Part shown: piece by piece, positions 25,589 through 34,169 of the stretch
How the letters are laid out: every line of letters begins with the position of its first letter
How positions within the stretch are numbered: position 1 is the first letter of the stretch
Assembly (NCBI GenBank): GCA_040766745.1
Contig: JAXGPX010000001.1
Span: 372,001-436,000 of the forward strand
Direction of reading: 5' to 3'
Source of the DNA: JAXGPX01 sp040766745
GTDB taxonomy: Bacteria; Bacillota; Sulfobacillia; Fermentithermobacillales; Fermentithermobacillaceae
DNA length: 64,000 bases
Made by a program: the position numbers and the translations under genes
Notes under the pieces: model-generated
Database searches by the model: none
Seen by the model: only the letters and a program-made list of their open reading frames with translations
Told to the model about the DNA's origin: nothing

Positions 25589-26878
25589 ATGCCAAGCGCT
25601 CGTTGGAGCTGTTTCAACGTGATTGTGCCCAGCTCCGGTAATCCATCTGAGATGATAGTATTCAATCTTCTATCCGGTGCTGCAGTTACGCTTCCCACTA
25701 GGGTTACGCTGCAATCTCTTCGCAGTGAGCAGACACTTGATCTGATGCGGCTGAACATAGTAACGCTTGACGATGATGAGAAGCACCTTGTTGATTACTG
25801 GACTAGGCGGAACAGGCACGGACACCTTTCAACGTCAGTAATTGTCTTTACGACTAGGAGCTGCAATCTAAGATGCACGTATTGTTACCAAAGGGAGGAA
25901 CCATCGAGCATATCTGAGGCCAACATGGAACCTGAAATATGCCGGGGATTTCTAGATTGGCTCACTACATACTTACTAGCAAAGAAGACATCCTCTGTAC
26001 ATCTAACATTTTATGGTGGGGAGCCATTGCTCAACATGGAATGCGTTAACCAAGTGGGCGAATATATGGTGAGGTTCTGTGGCTCGCGGAATATCAAACT
26101 CTATACCTACTTAGTGACCAACGGTACTCTGGTTAACGAGCAAATCATGCTAAAACTTCTGGACTATAACTTGTGCCAAGCGCAAGTAACAATTGACGGA
26201 TCCGAACAGGTTCATGATTCGCGTAGAATTTCAAAAGACGGTAGTGGAAGCTATACAGATACACTTCGCGGGCTCATGCACCTATCGCATCGTGTACCTG
26301 TCGTTGTTCGCTGCAATGTAGAACTCTCCACCCTGGAAGCTGTTGACGATTTACTCGCCAGACTCGGGTCACTAGGGTTGGCTAATGAGAGAACTATATT
26401 TTCTGTAGCCGATACTTGTAGGTGGGTTCCAGAGGATTCACGACTTGTCGGTAGCATGACCCCTCAAGAACTTGCTCGTCTAATTCTCGAGACTTCTAGG
26501 AAGGCAAGAATGCTAGGATTTGGAATCAGAAACCCATTCAAGTTGTCTTCGTGTTTTGGCACTAGAGAGGGTTCATTCGCTGTTGATATTGATGGGTATC
26601 TGTATACATGTTCTCAAATGGCCGGTTTTCCTGAACTCAGTATCGGCAGTGTCAATAGCAGATACTTCACGGAGGTCTACTACAGACTTGTAACCAGTGA
26701 TGCATTGAGGCAGATGTGCTTCACTTGTACTTATCTACCGCTCTGCATGGGGGGATGTAGAGCCGAAGCTCTTCACGCTGGTCTAGGGTTCAACGGGAAT
26801 ATCTGTAGGCGAGATTACTATGAACACGTGATCCCACAAATGGTACGACTTGTTTATGGTTTCGATCATACAGCCTAG
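25589..26878 (+). CDS. Radical SAM/SPASM peptide-modifying enzyme
   Basis: Iron-sulfur enzyme likely to modify the adjacent peptide. The N-terminal about 85 residues (FNVIVP, MIVFNLLSGAAV) resemble the beta-rich recognition region of RiPP maturases. The radical SAM cluster motif is C92-x3-C96-x2-C99, followed by FYGGEPLLN. The SPASM region holds C341, C377, C380, C386, C390 and C406, enough for auxiliary clusters. 429 residues. ATG 25589 is chosen because AAAGGGGC lies eight bases upstream; an in-frame TTG 25553 has no such site. No protease or exporter is adjacent. A housekeeping anaerobic sulfatase-maturase role is less likely given the peptide gene. Confidence 0.8.
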   Translation: MPSARWSCFNVIVPSSGNPSEMIVFNLLSGAAVTLPTRVTLQSLRSEQTLDLMRLNIVTLDDDEKHLVDYWTRRNRHGHLSTSVIVFTTRSCNLRCTYCYQREEPSSISEANMEPEICRGFLDWLTTYLLAKKTSSVHLTFYGGEPLLNMECVNQVGEYMVRFCGSRNIKLYTYLVTNGTLVNEQIMLKLLDYNLCQAQVTIDGSEQVHDSRRISKDGSGSYTDTLRGLMHLSHRVPVVVRCNVELSTLEAVDDLLARLGSLGLANERTIFSVADTCRWVPEDSRLVGSMTPQELARLILETSRKARMLGFGIRNPFKLSSCFGTREGSFAVDIDGYLYTCSQMAGFPELSIGSVNSRYFTEVYYRLVTSDALRQMCFTCTYLPLCMGGCRAEALHAGLGFNGNICRRDYYEHVIPQMVRLVYGFDHTA

Positions 26879-26966
26879 CGTGCGGGCTGACGAGAAAAGA
26901 CCTTATTCTGGTCAGACGGAGTTGCACTGCCTTAAGTGTCGATTGGCTTTGGGAGGAGGAGCTAGC

Positions 26967-28790
26967 TTGCACTATCTGATAACCGATGTAGGGAGTACTA
27001 CCACAAAGGCTATTCTGATCGGCCAAAGGGACGGCGAGTACCGCCTGTTGGGCACCGGATATTATCCTACTACAGTGGAATTGCCTCATGAAGATGTCAC
27101 CATAGGCCTGAAAGGTGCCATCTTGGACTTAGGTGAGCGGATTGGAGTTCCGGCACTGGCCCTTGACAAAGTACCGGCCAAAGACAATAGTCCTGACTCT
27201 TTGCTGTGCCTGTCTACGTCCAGTGCCGGAGGCGGGCTTCAGGTAATGGTTTTTGGGGTCATGCGCAATGTAACTGCCGAGAGCGCCAAAAAGGCGGCGT
27301 TGGGCGGAGGAGCAATTATTCTTGATGTCATGACAACTGATGATAACCGCTCGACTTTTCTGAAACTGGAATCCATCAAGAAGTCAAGGCCGGACATGAT
27401 TCTTATTTCAGGAGGAATAGACGGGGGCAATACTGCCTTTGCGCTTGAAATCGCAGATGTTCTCAACGCTGCAAAGCCCAGGCCCAGGTTTGGAACAGGA
27501 TACAAGATTCCGGTGATTTTCGCAGGCAACAAAGATGCAGCCCCTTTCGTCTCGGATACACTTTCAGACAATTTTGATGTAAGAGTGGTCGATAACCTAA
27601 GGCCTGATTTTGAAACAGAAGTACTGGAGCCTACCCGCCAGGCTATCCGCGAGTTGTTTATATCCCACGTCATGGCTCATGCCCCAGGGTACAGGAAATT
27701 ATGTGAGTGGGTGGATTCAGACGTGGTTCCCACGCCTCTTGCAGTTGGCAACATAATGCAGACCCTGGCAAGGACACGAAACATCAATATTCTTGGTGTT
27801 GACATAGGGGGAGCTACTACCGATGTGTTTTCTGTGATTGATGGCGTGTTCAACCGTTCAGTCAGTGCTAATTTGGGCATGAGCTATTCTTCAGGCAATG
27901 TTCTTGTTGAAGCAGGGTTGGAGAATATTGAGCGGTGGCTGCCGTTAGCCCTGCCTGCTGCAGAGGTTTCAGACATAATCTGTACCAAACTTATCAGTCC
28001 GACGGCCATGCCTGAGACCGGGATTGAACTGCAAGTTGAGCACTCGCTTGCCACCGAAGCCCTCCGCCTTGCCTTTGATCAGCACAAGCAAGTTGCCACA
28101 TTACCTGTAAAGCCAAAGAAGGGGCTTGCTGTAGCGCCACCACATCTGGCTCAGGACAAGATCGTGACTGTTGATCCCGAAGAGAGAAGTTTTGCTGATA
28201 TTGATGCAATAGACATGATTATAGGGTCAGGGGGAGTGCTTTCCCACGCGCCTGAGCGAAGCCAGGCAGCCCTCATTCTGATTAACGCATTCCAGCCTAC
28301 CGGGCTTACCCATCTAGCTGTAGACAGTGTCTTCATGATGCCCCATCTGGGGGTGCTCTCAGACGTTGAACCGGACATTGCCCTTGGAGTGCTGGATAGT
28401 GATTGCCTGGTTCCCCTTGGGCCTGTTATTTCGGCTGAAGGTCGTCAGGAGTTAGGCCGACCTGCTGTATCTGTGGCAGTCAGGACCGCTGACGGCACAA
28501 CAGGCAAGGTAGTTGTTTGCTGGGGAGACATAGGCGTGGTCAAACTGCCTGATTCAAGTGAAGTGAGTGTAGAGGTAGATGCCTTAGGAGGTGCTACTGT
28601 CGGAGGACAGAGCAAGGTGCAATTCCGGTGCAACAGGGCTGAAGTTGGCATAATGGTAGATGCCCGGGGCAGGCCAGTTGAGCTTTCAGCCGATCCCCTT
28701 CAAAGGGCGGCCCAAAATGCAAAATGGAGAACTCAAATCGGGGCGCTAGGCCAGAGCGGGGGTGATGACACTGGCTCGCAGGGCACTTGA
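26967..28790 (+). CDS. GlmL/MutL family protein (glutamate mutase L-like)
   Basis: Member of the actin/HSP70-like ATPase family often found beside B12-dependent aminomutases. It opens with a phosphate loop DVGSTTTKAILI, has a second one in GVDIGGATTDVFSV (about residue 316) and a MIIGSGGVLSHA segment. 607 residues, family length. TTG 26967 is chosen because GGGAGGAGGAG at 26951-26961 precedes it; the 39 codons upstream are unlike the family. It overlaps the next gene by up to 29 bases. No mutase subunit is nearby, so its substrate is unknown. Confidence 0.8.
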   Translation: MHYLITDVGSTTTKAILIGQRDGEYRLLGTGYYPTTVELPHEDVTIGLKGAILDLGERIGVPALALDKVPAKDNSPDSLLCLSTSSAGGGLQVMVFGVMRNVTAESAKKAALGGGAIILDVMTTDDNRSTFLKLESIKKSRPDMILISGGIDGGNTAFALEIADVLNAAKPRPRFGTGYKIPVIFAGNKDAAPFVSDTLSDNFDVRVVDNLRPDFETEVLEPTRQAIRELFISHVMAHAPGYRKLCEWVDSDVVPTPLAVGNIMQTLARTRNINILGVDIGGATTDVFSVIDGVFNRSVSANLGMSYSSGNVLVEAGLENIERWLPLALPAAEVSDIICTKLISPTAMPETGIELQVEHSLATEALRLAFDQHKQVATLPVKPKKGLAVAPPHLAQDKIVTVDPEERSFADIDAIDMIIGSGGVLSHAPERSQAALILINAFQPTGLTHLAVDSVFMMPHLGVLSDVEPDIALGVLDSDCLVPLGPVISAEGRQELGRPAVSVAVRTADGTTGKVVVCWGDIGVVKLPDSSEVSVEVDALGGATVGGQSKVQFRCNRAEVGIMVDARGRPVELSADPLQRAAQNAKWRTQIGALGQSGGDDTGSQGT

Positions 28791-29883
28791 TTCTAAGCTG
28801 GTTGTAAGACAGAGGGAGATGCCTGTAACTGCCGGCATCCTCGTTTCTGTTGGAGACAATGTTATGCCGGGCCAGCCAATTGCTACTTTGGAGGTGCTTC
28901 CTGGCAGGCTCTGGCGTGTTGACGTTGCCGGGGCTTTAGGCCTTGAGAAAACCATGGCTCCTTTGAGTCTTGTGAAACCTCTTGGAGAGCGGGTTGTAAA
29001 AAACGAGGTTATTGCAGCAGGGGGAATGTTTTTTGACCGGAACGTTGTCAGGTCTCCGGTCACAGGGGTGCTGGCCATTGTGTCGAAGTCCCAGGGATTC
29101 GTTTATATCAGAGAGGACGTGGAGATTGGGTCCCAGGAAAGCCCTGTTGAGGTACATGTGGCCAAAATGCTGGGTGTACCTCCGTGGCAGATTGTGATTC
29201 ACAAAAAAGAAGATATTGGCCTGGGGATTTCTGTAATCAAAGGGCAGGCTCTGGCCTCCAGAATTGTAAGAGGGTTTAGGACTATGTTCGTGGAGGCGCC
29301 AATCTATGGCAGGATAACGGATATATCGTATACAAAGGGTACGATTACGATTTCACCCATATTTAAGTCTCGTTATATTACTGCTTTCTTGAAAGGGACA
29401 GTCACAGATATTGTACCTGGAAAGGCTGTGGACATTACCGGGCTGGCCACATTGCTAAACGGGATTTGGGGAATGGGCGGAGAAGGGTACGGGCCTTTGC
29501 ACAACATTGAAGGCGATCTTACCGGCGGCCTTGATCTTCCCGGGAATTCAGTTATTGCAGTAAAAGGCACTGCCACAGTTGAGGGCCTTGAACATGCCCG
29601 GGAGTCCGGGGTAAGGGCAGTCATCTTAAGGTATTTTGGGTCCGCTGATCTTATGGCATTTGCAGGCGGTATTAAGAATATGGGAATTACAGGGGACGAG
29701 GACTTACCTTTTCCTGTAGTCCTAATTGAGGGTTTCCGGCCAGGTCCGCAGGTTCATGAATCCTTCAAGGTTCTGAAAGATGGTGAGGGCCTGATCTGCT
29801 CTGTAAGAGGATCTACCCACATAAGGGCCGGGGTTATCCGTCCTGAAATTCTGATATTCCCGGCTGAAGGGAGGGGTAAGTAA
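28762..29883 (+). CDS. Conserved unknown protein with barrel-sandwich-like motifs
   Basis: Not assigned to a named family. 373 residues from GTG 28762 (ATG 28765 is the next codon), overlapping the glmL-like gene. Several beta segments resemble lipoyl/biotinyl half motifs: ILVSVGDNVMPGQPIATL (about 26-43), RSPVTGVLAIV (about 93), EAPIYGRITDI (about 178) and LKGTVTDIVPGKAVDI (about 211). A glycine-rich middle (GIWGMGGEGYGP) and a C-terminal alpha/beta part (from about 265) follow. No membrane segment is seen. Coupled with both neighbours, so a joint role is likely. Confidence 0.6.
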   Translation: MMTLARRALDSKLVVRQREMPVTAGILVSVGDNVMPGQPIATLEVLPGRLWRVDVAGALGLEKTMAPLSLVKPLGERVVKNEVIAAGGMFFDRNVVRSPVTGVLAIVSKSQGFVYIREDVEIGSQESPVEVHVAKMLGVPPWQIVIHKKEDIGLGISVIKGQALASRIVRGFRTMFVEAPIYGRITDISYTKGTITISPIFKSRYITAFLKGTVTDIVPGKAVDITGLATLLNGIWGMGGEGYGPLHNIEGDLTGGLDLPGNSVIAVKGTATVEGLEHARESGVRAVILRYFGSADLMAFAGGIKNMGITGDEDLPFPVVLIEGFRPGPQVHESFKVLKDGEGLICSVRGSTHIRAGVIRPEILIFPAEGRGK

Positions 29884-31142
29884 TGGAGGAACCTTTATCT
29901 CCAGAGATGCCCGGATTTGAGCCAGGTGCTGGACCGTTAAGATTTGATTCATGGCGGGTTATTACGAATTTCTCTGAAGCCGGAGACATTTCGCAGCGGT
30001 TTTCAAAGTGGCCTGATGATTTTCTGAGTTCTGACTGTCTTGAGTCTATGTACTGCATGAACCTGGAGTCAGTACTTCCAGGCTATTCGGTTAAGCACAG
30101 TGATAGGATTCATCCGGGATTTCCCTTTCTGGATGAAGAAGAGGGACAGAGGATCACCGGTGTGTGGGAAAGGTACCGTTCAAAGTTGCACCCGCTCTTC
30201 CGTGATTTGCTGCTCACGATCAGAGAGTTGCACGGTAAGGCTGTTAAAGAGGTTACACGTGATACTCGTTGGAGCAAAGATGGAGGCAAACAGAGCAGCC
30301 TTCAACCGGCAAAGGAAGCCAAAGCCGGCACCGGCACTAAGGAAATCCTCGACAAAGAGATTGTAGACAGCGGGCTAGTTGCACTCATATTGCAGACCCA
30401 GGTGATTCTAGGCTTTCGTGAAATGGAAAAGGCTTGCGGGGTCTGGGAAGGCAGGACGCCTGGCCAAAAACTGGGGACGATTCTTGCTGCAAAACCAAGT
30501 TGTAGTAACGCGTTTACCAGAGTCGAAGCCGTGCAAGTAAGGCGCGGCGCCCTGGTGTTTGTGCCCTGGGGTGGGCTGTTTGCAGAATACGGCAAGATCC
30601 TTCATCTGATGGACAACCAGTTTACCAGGAAGGTGATTGGTTCATATGACGAAAACCTTGAAGTCGTTCCTGACGGACATGTTCTAAAAACTATGACGGG
30701 TGCAGGCCTTCTCAGGTCCTCCCGCCAGGCGTTTATGGATTCTCACTGGAATTTGGGCTTGCCTGTTATTGACGCGGCTGCTGTACTAGACGTGACGGGC
30801 CTTGTGGATAATGCCGTTGCCCAAATCTGCGAATGCGTATCAGATGTACTTGGCGACTTGAAGGGCCTGATTGCCACCGGACGATATTCGTACCTTGAGG
30901 GTCATGGTGATTACTTCGAGATGGCGTATTCGGTCTTGGTAGGCCTGCTTCTGAACTGGGCAGCGGAAGACGGACTCATAACCAGGCCTCCAACTATCGG
31001 GGTTAGAGGTGACAGGGTCTTCTTAAAGCGCAGCATAGGCCAAAGGATAAAAGGATTCTACCCGGTCTTGACAGGCATAGGAGTTCTCGAACAACCCGAG
31101 TTGCTTTGGGAAAAGATCAATTCACATTCAACCAGGAGGTGA
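29883..31142 (+). CDS. Unknown protein, third gene of the glmL-like operon
   Basis: 419 residues without a family I recognise. The N-terminal half is acidic and hydrophilic with a low-complexity K/A/G stretch at about 130-150. The middle contains a hydrophobic GALVFVPWGGLFAEYGKIL and the C-terminus ends with basic residues. No signal peptide or clear membrane helix. The ATG overlaps the preceding stop in TAATG (29881-29885), so translation is coupled to the 28762 gene. The downstream MFS gene begins four bases later. Confidence 0.55.
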   Translation: MEEPLSPEMPGFEPGAGPLRFDSWRVITNFSEAGDISQRFSKWPDDFLSSDCLESMYCMNLESVLPGYSVKHSDRIHPGFPFLDEEEGQRITGVWERYRSKLHPLFRDLLLTIRELHGKAVKEVTRDTRWSKDGGKQSSLQPAKEAKAGTGTKEILDKEIVDSGLVALILQTQVILGFREMEKACGVWEGRTPGQKLGTILAAKPSCSNAFTRVEAVQVRRGALVFVPWGGLFAEYGKILHLMDNQFTRKVIGSYDENLEVVPDGHVLKTMTGAGLLRSSRQAFMDSHWNLGLPVIDAAAVLDVTGLVDNAVAQICECVSDVLGDLKGLIATGRYSYLEGHGDYFEMAYSVLVGLLLNWAAEDGLITRPPTIGVRGDRVFLKRSIGQRIKGFYPVLTGIGVLEQPELLWEKINSHSTRR

Positions 31143-31145
31143 GTT

Positions 31146-32414
31146 GTGTTGGGCGGTTCAGACAGTTCAGTTAAACCGGAGAACTTGGCCTTGTGGTTGA
31201 AGGATCGTTTCGGCTTGGGCAAGGACTACCTCCTGGTATGGTTTGGACGGACTGTGTCGATTATCGGTGACACAATTGGGGGTATGGCTATTTCCCTTCT
31301 GATTTTGGACAGAACAGGTTCTGCCACTGCGCTTTCGCTTGGCATGGTCGCAAACCTTATTCCCCCTTTGATTCTTGGCCCTGTTGCCGGTGTTATCCTC
31401 GATAGGACAGACCGGAAGAAGGTCATGATGATTTGCGATGCTGTCCGGGGCATTTTGACTCTTGTGTTGGGATTTGTCCTCCTTACCGGAAAGTTCACAC
31501 TGGCCCACGGGTATGTCTGGCTGCTTCTCAATTCGATTTTCCGTGCTTTCTACGATCCTGCGTCTATGGCTGTCATTCCTGCATTGGTTCCGCCTGATTT
31601 GATTCAGCGGGCAAATGCCATGGAAATCACCGGCAGGGACATAGGTATGATCCTCGGCCCTGTAGTGGCCGGATTGGCTTATGCTTCCTTAGGTGCTTGG
31701 TGGTGCATAGTAATCAATGCCGTCACGTTTTTCCTAGCAGTTGTGTGCCTTGGCCTTGCCAGGCTTCAATACGAAGAACGGAAAATTCTCAGGGGGCGAA
31801 TTACCCTGTCCGAGATGGGAGAAGGATTCTTGTTCTTTAAGGAAGTGCGCCCTGCTATGTATCTTCTTCTCATAACCGTCATGTGCAACTTCCTTATGAT
31901 TCCGTCGGGCCTGGCCTTGCAGGTTCATGTATTGAAGACTCTACAAGGGGATTCCCGGTTCCTGGGAGCTGCATCGAGCGCTGCAGCAGTCGCTTCGCTA
32001 CTGGCTTCCCTGGTTATCTTGGCCCGGAAGAAATGGCCTCATCTCGGTTACATGATGGGGACTGGCATCATGGGGATAGGGTTGGGCTATATGCTTACAG
32101 CCGCTACCAGGAGTTTGGCTCATGTACCTCTTACATGGGCGATTTCCGGGCTGATGGGGCCTGTGCTCCAGGTTCCTATAAGCACACTGTACCAGGAGAT
32201 GACTCCTGCTGACATACGGGGACGGGTATTTGCCCTTCGTGGTGCGCTCGCTACTTCGCTGGCTCCAGTATCTGTACTTGGCGGTGGTATATTGATAGAC
32301 CGGTTTGGGAGTTGGAGAGTCTTATACGGCCTTGGATGGCTAATTATGGGTGCCGGATTATCTGTGTTCATGGTTCCTGAACTGAGAAAGGCGTTCGGGC
32401 CAAAGGACCGGTGA
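31146..32414 (+). CDS. Major facilitator superfamily transporter
   Basis: Twelve-helix transporter of the MFS_3 (macrolide/enterobactin exporter-like) group. Family marks are the cytoplasmic loop GVILDRTDRKKVMM between helices 2 and 3, the GRDIGMILGPVVAGL helix 5 segment, and the second-half loop ADIRGRVFALRGA. 422 residues. GTG start with AGGAGGTGAG upstream, four bases after the unknown gene, suggesting one transcript with the glmL-like operon. Substrate unknown; most likely an exporter. Confidence 0.85.
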   Translation: MLGGSDSSVKPENLALWLKDRFGLGKDYLLVWFGRTVSIIGDTIGGMAISLLILDRTGSATALSLGMVANLIPPLILGPVAGVILDRTDRKKVMMICDAVRGILTLVLGFVLLTGKFTLAHGYVWLLLNSIFRAFYDPASMAVIPALVPPDLIQRANAMEITGRDIGMILGPVVAGLAYASLGAWWCIVINAVTFFLAVVCLGLARLQYEERKILRGRITLSEMGEGFLFFKEVRPAMYLLLITVMCNFLMIPSGLALQVHVLKTLQGDSRFLGAASSAAAVASLLASLVILARKKWPHLGYMMGTGIMGIGLGYMLTAATRSLAHVPLTWAISGLMGPVLQVPISTLYQEMTPADIRGRVFALRGALATSLAPVSVLGGGILIDRFGSWRVLYGLGWLIMGAGLSVFMVPELRKAFGPKDR

Positions 32415-32486
32415 GTTGTATTCAGGCTTTGCTCCCAGGGGAAGACTAACCTTGCATATAATGTGAGTTTAGCTGAGGTATTGAAT

Positions 32487-32816
32487 GTGGGGCCAGAACA
32501 CGAGCACGGGGATGAAGTTCATCCAGAGCGTAGGTTAAGAAGCCTGGAAGACACAGTGCGGCGGATATCCGATTCCCTGGAAAGATCCAAAATCGCAGAG
32601 TACGTCGACCTTTTGAACCATCCCTGGCGCCTTATATATCTTAACTTGATAGGGGGCCTTTCCAGAGGGGTGGGCCTGGCTGTTGGATTCACGGTTCTGG
32701 GTGCCCTGTTGATATACGTTTTGACCAGGAGTTTTATATTGAACCTGCCGCTTGTAGGCAACTTCCTTGGAGAATTGGTTTGGATAATTCAACAATACTT
32801 GAAGGCAAGGCCGTAG
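32487..32816 (+). CDS. DUF5665 small membrane protein
   Basis: Conserved short protein of spore-forming Bacillota, function unknown. A predicted amphipathic N-terminal helix (RSLEDTVRRISDSLER) leads to KIAEYVDLLNHPWRLIYLNLIGG, the most family-like part, and then a membrane helix (about residues 60-82). GTG 32487 is preferred because GAGGTA at 32475-32480 precedes it; GTG 32463 is an in-frame alternative without a ribosome site. It lies between the MFS gene and the DksA-like gene. Confidence 0.65.
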   Translation: MGPEHEHGDEVHPERRLRSLEDTVRRISDSLERSKIAEYVDLLNHPWRLIYLNLIGGLSRGVGLAVGFTVLGALLIYVLTRSFILNLPLVGNFLGELVWIIQQYLKARP

Positions 32817-32832
32817 TTGCTTCTGACAACTG

Positions 32833-33387
32833 ATGCTATACTGGCGCAACGGCACTACCATGAACAGGATGATTAGGATGAGCAGAACCAATAGAAGTAG
32901 ACAGAACGGAAATCGAGATCTGGATGTCAAGGATTTTGAAAACAGGCTGCTTTTGGAACTCAAGCGCCTGAGGAATGGATTCGAAGGGATCAAAGAGAAA
33001 TCGTTTTCCATGAGCCAGCAGGAAACCCTTGGAATAGAATCGGCCTATGATCAACACCCGGCAGACATTGGCACAGAGACTTTCGAGAGGGGTAAGGACC
33101 TGGGCCTGAAGGACGGGCTCGAGATCGGAATGGCAAGAGTTCGGGGCGCCTTGGAAAGGATCAGACATGGGAAATACGGCTTCTGTCTTAGGTGCAAGGA
33201 GCCCATTCCTGTCGAAAGGCTTAGAGCCGCACCTGAGGTTGAGTTATGTGTTCCCTGTCAGGAGGAAGAAGAGGTTGTACCTCGAAGCAGAAGGCCTGTG
33301 GAAGAACAGGTGATAAAACCGGGTTTCCCCGATGAAGGCGAAGGTAATGAGGAACAGCCCGGGGATGAACCACCGCTGGGCCGATAA
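32833..33387 (+). CDS. TraR/DksA zinc-finger protein of the YteA type
   Basis: Small protein resembling sporulation-associated YteA. The C-terminal zinc finger CLRC...CVPC (Cys at about 117, 120, 138, 141) follows the conserved helix GLKDGLEIGMARVRGALERI. An acidic low-complexity tail ends the 184 residues. The start is uncertain: in-frame ATGs occur at 32833, 32860, 32869 and 32878, and only weak ribosome sites are seen. DksA proteins act on RNA polymerase through a coiled-coil tip; whether this shorter form does so is unknown. Confidence 0.75.
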   Translation: MLYWRNGTTMNRMIRMSRTNRSRQNGNRDLDVKDFENRLLLELKRLRNGFEGIKEKSFSMSQQETLGIESAYDQHPADIGTETFERGKDLGLKDGLEIGMARVRGALERIRHGKYGFCLRCKEPIPVERLRAAPEVELCVPCQEEEEVVPRSRRPVEEQVIKPGFPDEGEGNEEQPGDEPPLGR

Positions 33388-33718
33388 GAAGCCCATCATC
33401 CATGCCCTAGCGATCAGACGTCTAGCCACCTATCAGACAAGGGCGAGAGTGGCCTATGTGGTAGGCCACCTAGTGGATTATCTTCTGACAAACTAACCCC
33501 ACTGGCCTAAACGATGAACCATAGGGTAGTTTGGATCAATAGCCACAAAACACCGGGAACCCTTGCCCCCGGTGTTTTATATTTTGTATGCTGTATTGAG
33601 AGATGGTGGGTAGCTGTTCTTTTAGATCCGGCTGGCAAGGCGGACTATAGTACCTGGCTGGGCGGTTCTTGGAGAGCTCATTGTTCGAACTCAGGTCAAT
33701 GAAAGTAGGGCGTATGCA
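33388..33718. other. Intergenic region with hairpins before lspA
   Basis: No gene is seen in this 331-base gap. It holds a perfect 8-bp hairpin GTGGCCTA/TAGGCCAC at 33449-33469 with a 5-base loop, then the terminator-like stem listed separately. An open frame at 33514-33702 spans the terminator and has no ribosome site, so it was not called. Confidence 0.5.
33547..33578. terminator. Terminator-like hairpin between the DksA-like gene and lspA
   Basis: AAAACACCGGG (33547-33557) and CCCGGTGTTTT (33568-33578) form a perfect 11-bp stem with a 10-base loop. The A and T runs are inside the stem, so it could work on both strands. It separates the yteA-like gene from the lspA operon. Confidence 0.7.
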
Positions 33719-34165
33719 TTGGTGTTTTGGTTTTCATTCTTAGGTGTCTTGTTCCTGGATCAACTCAGTAAGTGGTATATAAGATCTAATTTCGCCCTTG
33801 GCCAGTCTCTGCCTGTTGCTGGCCGGTGGCTCCAGATTGTGTACAGAGAAAATGCTGGGGCTGCTTTTGGTATTTTGGCTGGGGCACGGTGGCTTTTTGT
33901 CGCCATAAGTATTGTCAGTGTTGCACTGGCTGTCGTTATTTATCCAAAAGTCCAGCATTTGGGCTGGTATGTGGTGATGGCACTTGGACTTGTAGCCGGG
34001 GGTGCACTGGGAAACGTTATCGATAGGGTACATCATGTGACAGTTACAGATTTCATCTGTGTGAGGTATTTCCCGGCAGTCTTCAACGTAGCCGATTCTG
34101 CAATAGTAGTAGGCGCTTTTATCCTGGGAATTGCTTTGACCGTCTATTCACAAAGGATGAACTAG
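33719..34165 (+). CDS. lspA: Lipoprotein signal peptidase (signal peptidase II)
   Basis: Membrane aspartic protease that cuts prolipoproteins before the lipid-modified Cys. Four membrane helices. Catalytic aspartates lie in GNVIDRV (about residue 103) and NVADSAIV (about 122), and RENAGAAFG is the conserved loop. 148 residues. TTG start with AGTAGGG upstream. Two likely substrates with lipoboxes are encoded at 36457 and 37447. First gene of lspA-rluD-pyrE; lspA followed by an rluD-like gene is also the Bacillus order. Confidence 0.93.
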   Translation: MVFWFSFLGVLFLDQLSKWYIRSNFALGQSLPVAGRWLQIVYRENAGAAFGILAGARWLFVAISIVSVALAVVIYPKVQHLGWYVVMALGLVAGGALGNVIDRVHHVTVTDFICVRYFPAVFNVADSAIVVGAFILGIALTVYSQRMN

Positions 34166-34169
34166 AGCA

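Noticed and set aside
26850..26966. Longer N-terminus for the glmL-like gene
   Set aside because: Overlaps the radical SAM gene end, is unlike the family, and a strong ribosome site marks TTG 26967.
33514..33702. 62-codon plus-strand frame before lspA
   Set aside because: It runs through a perfect 11-bp terminator-like stem and has no ribosome site.
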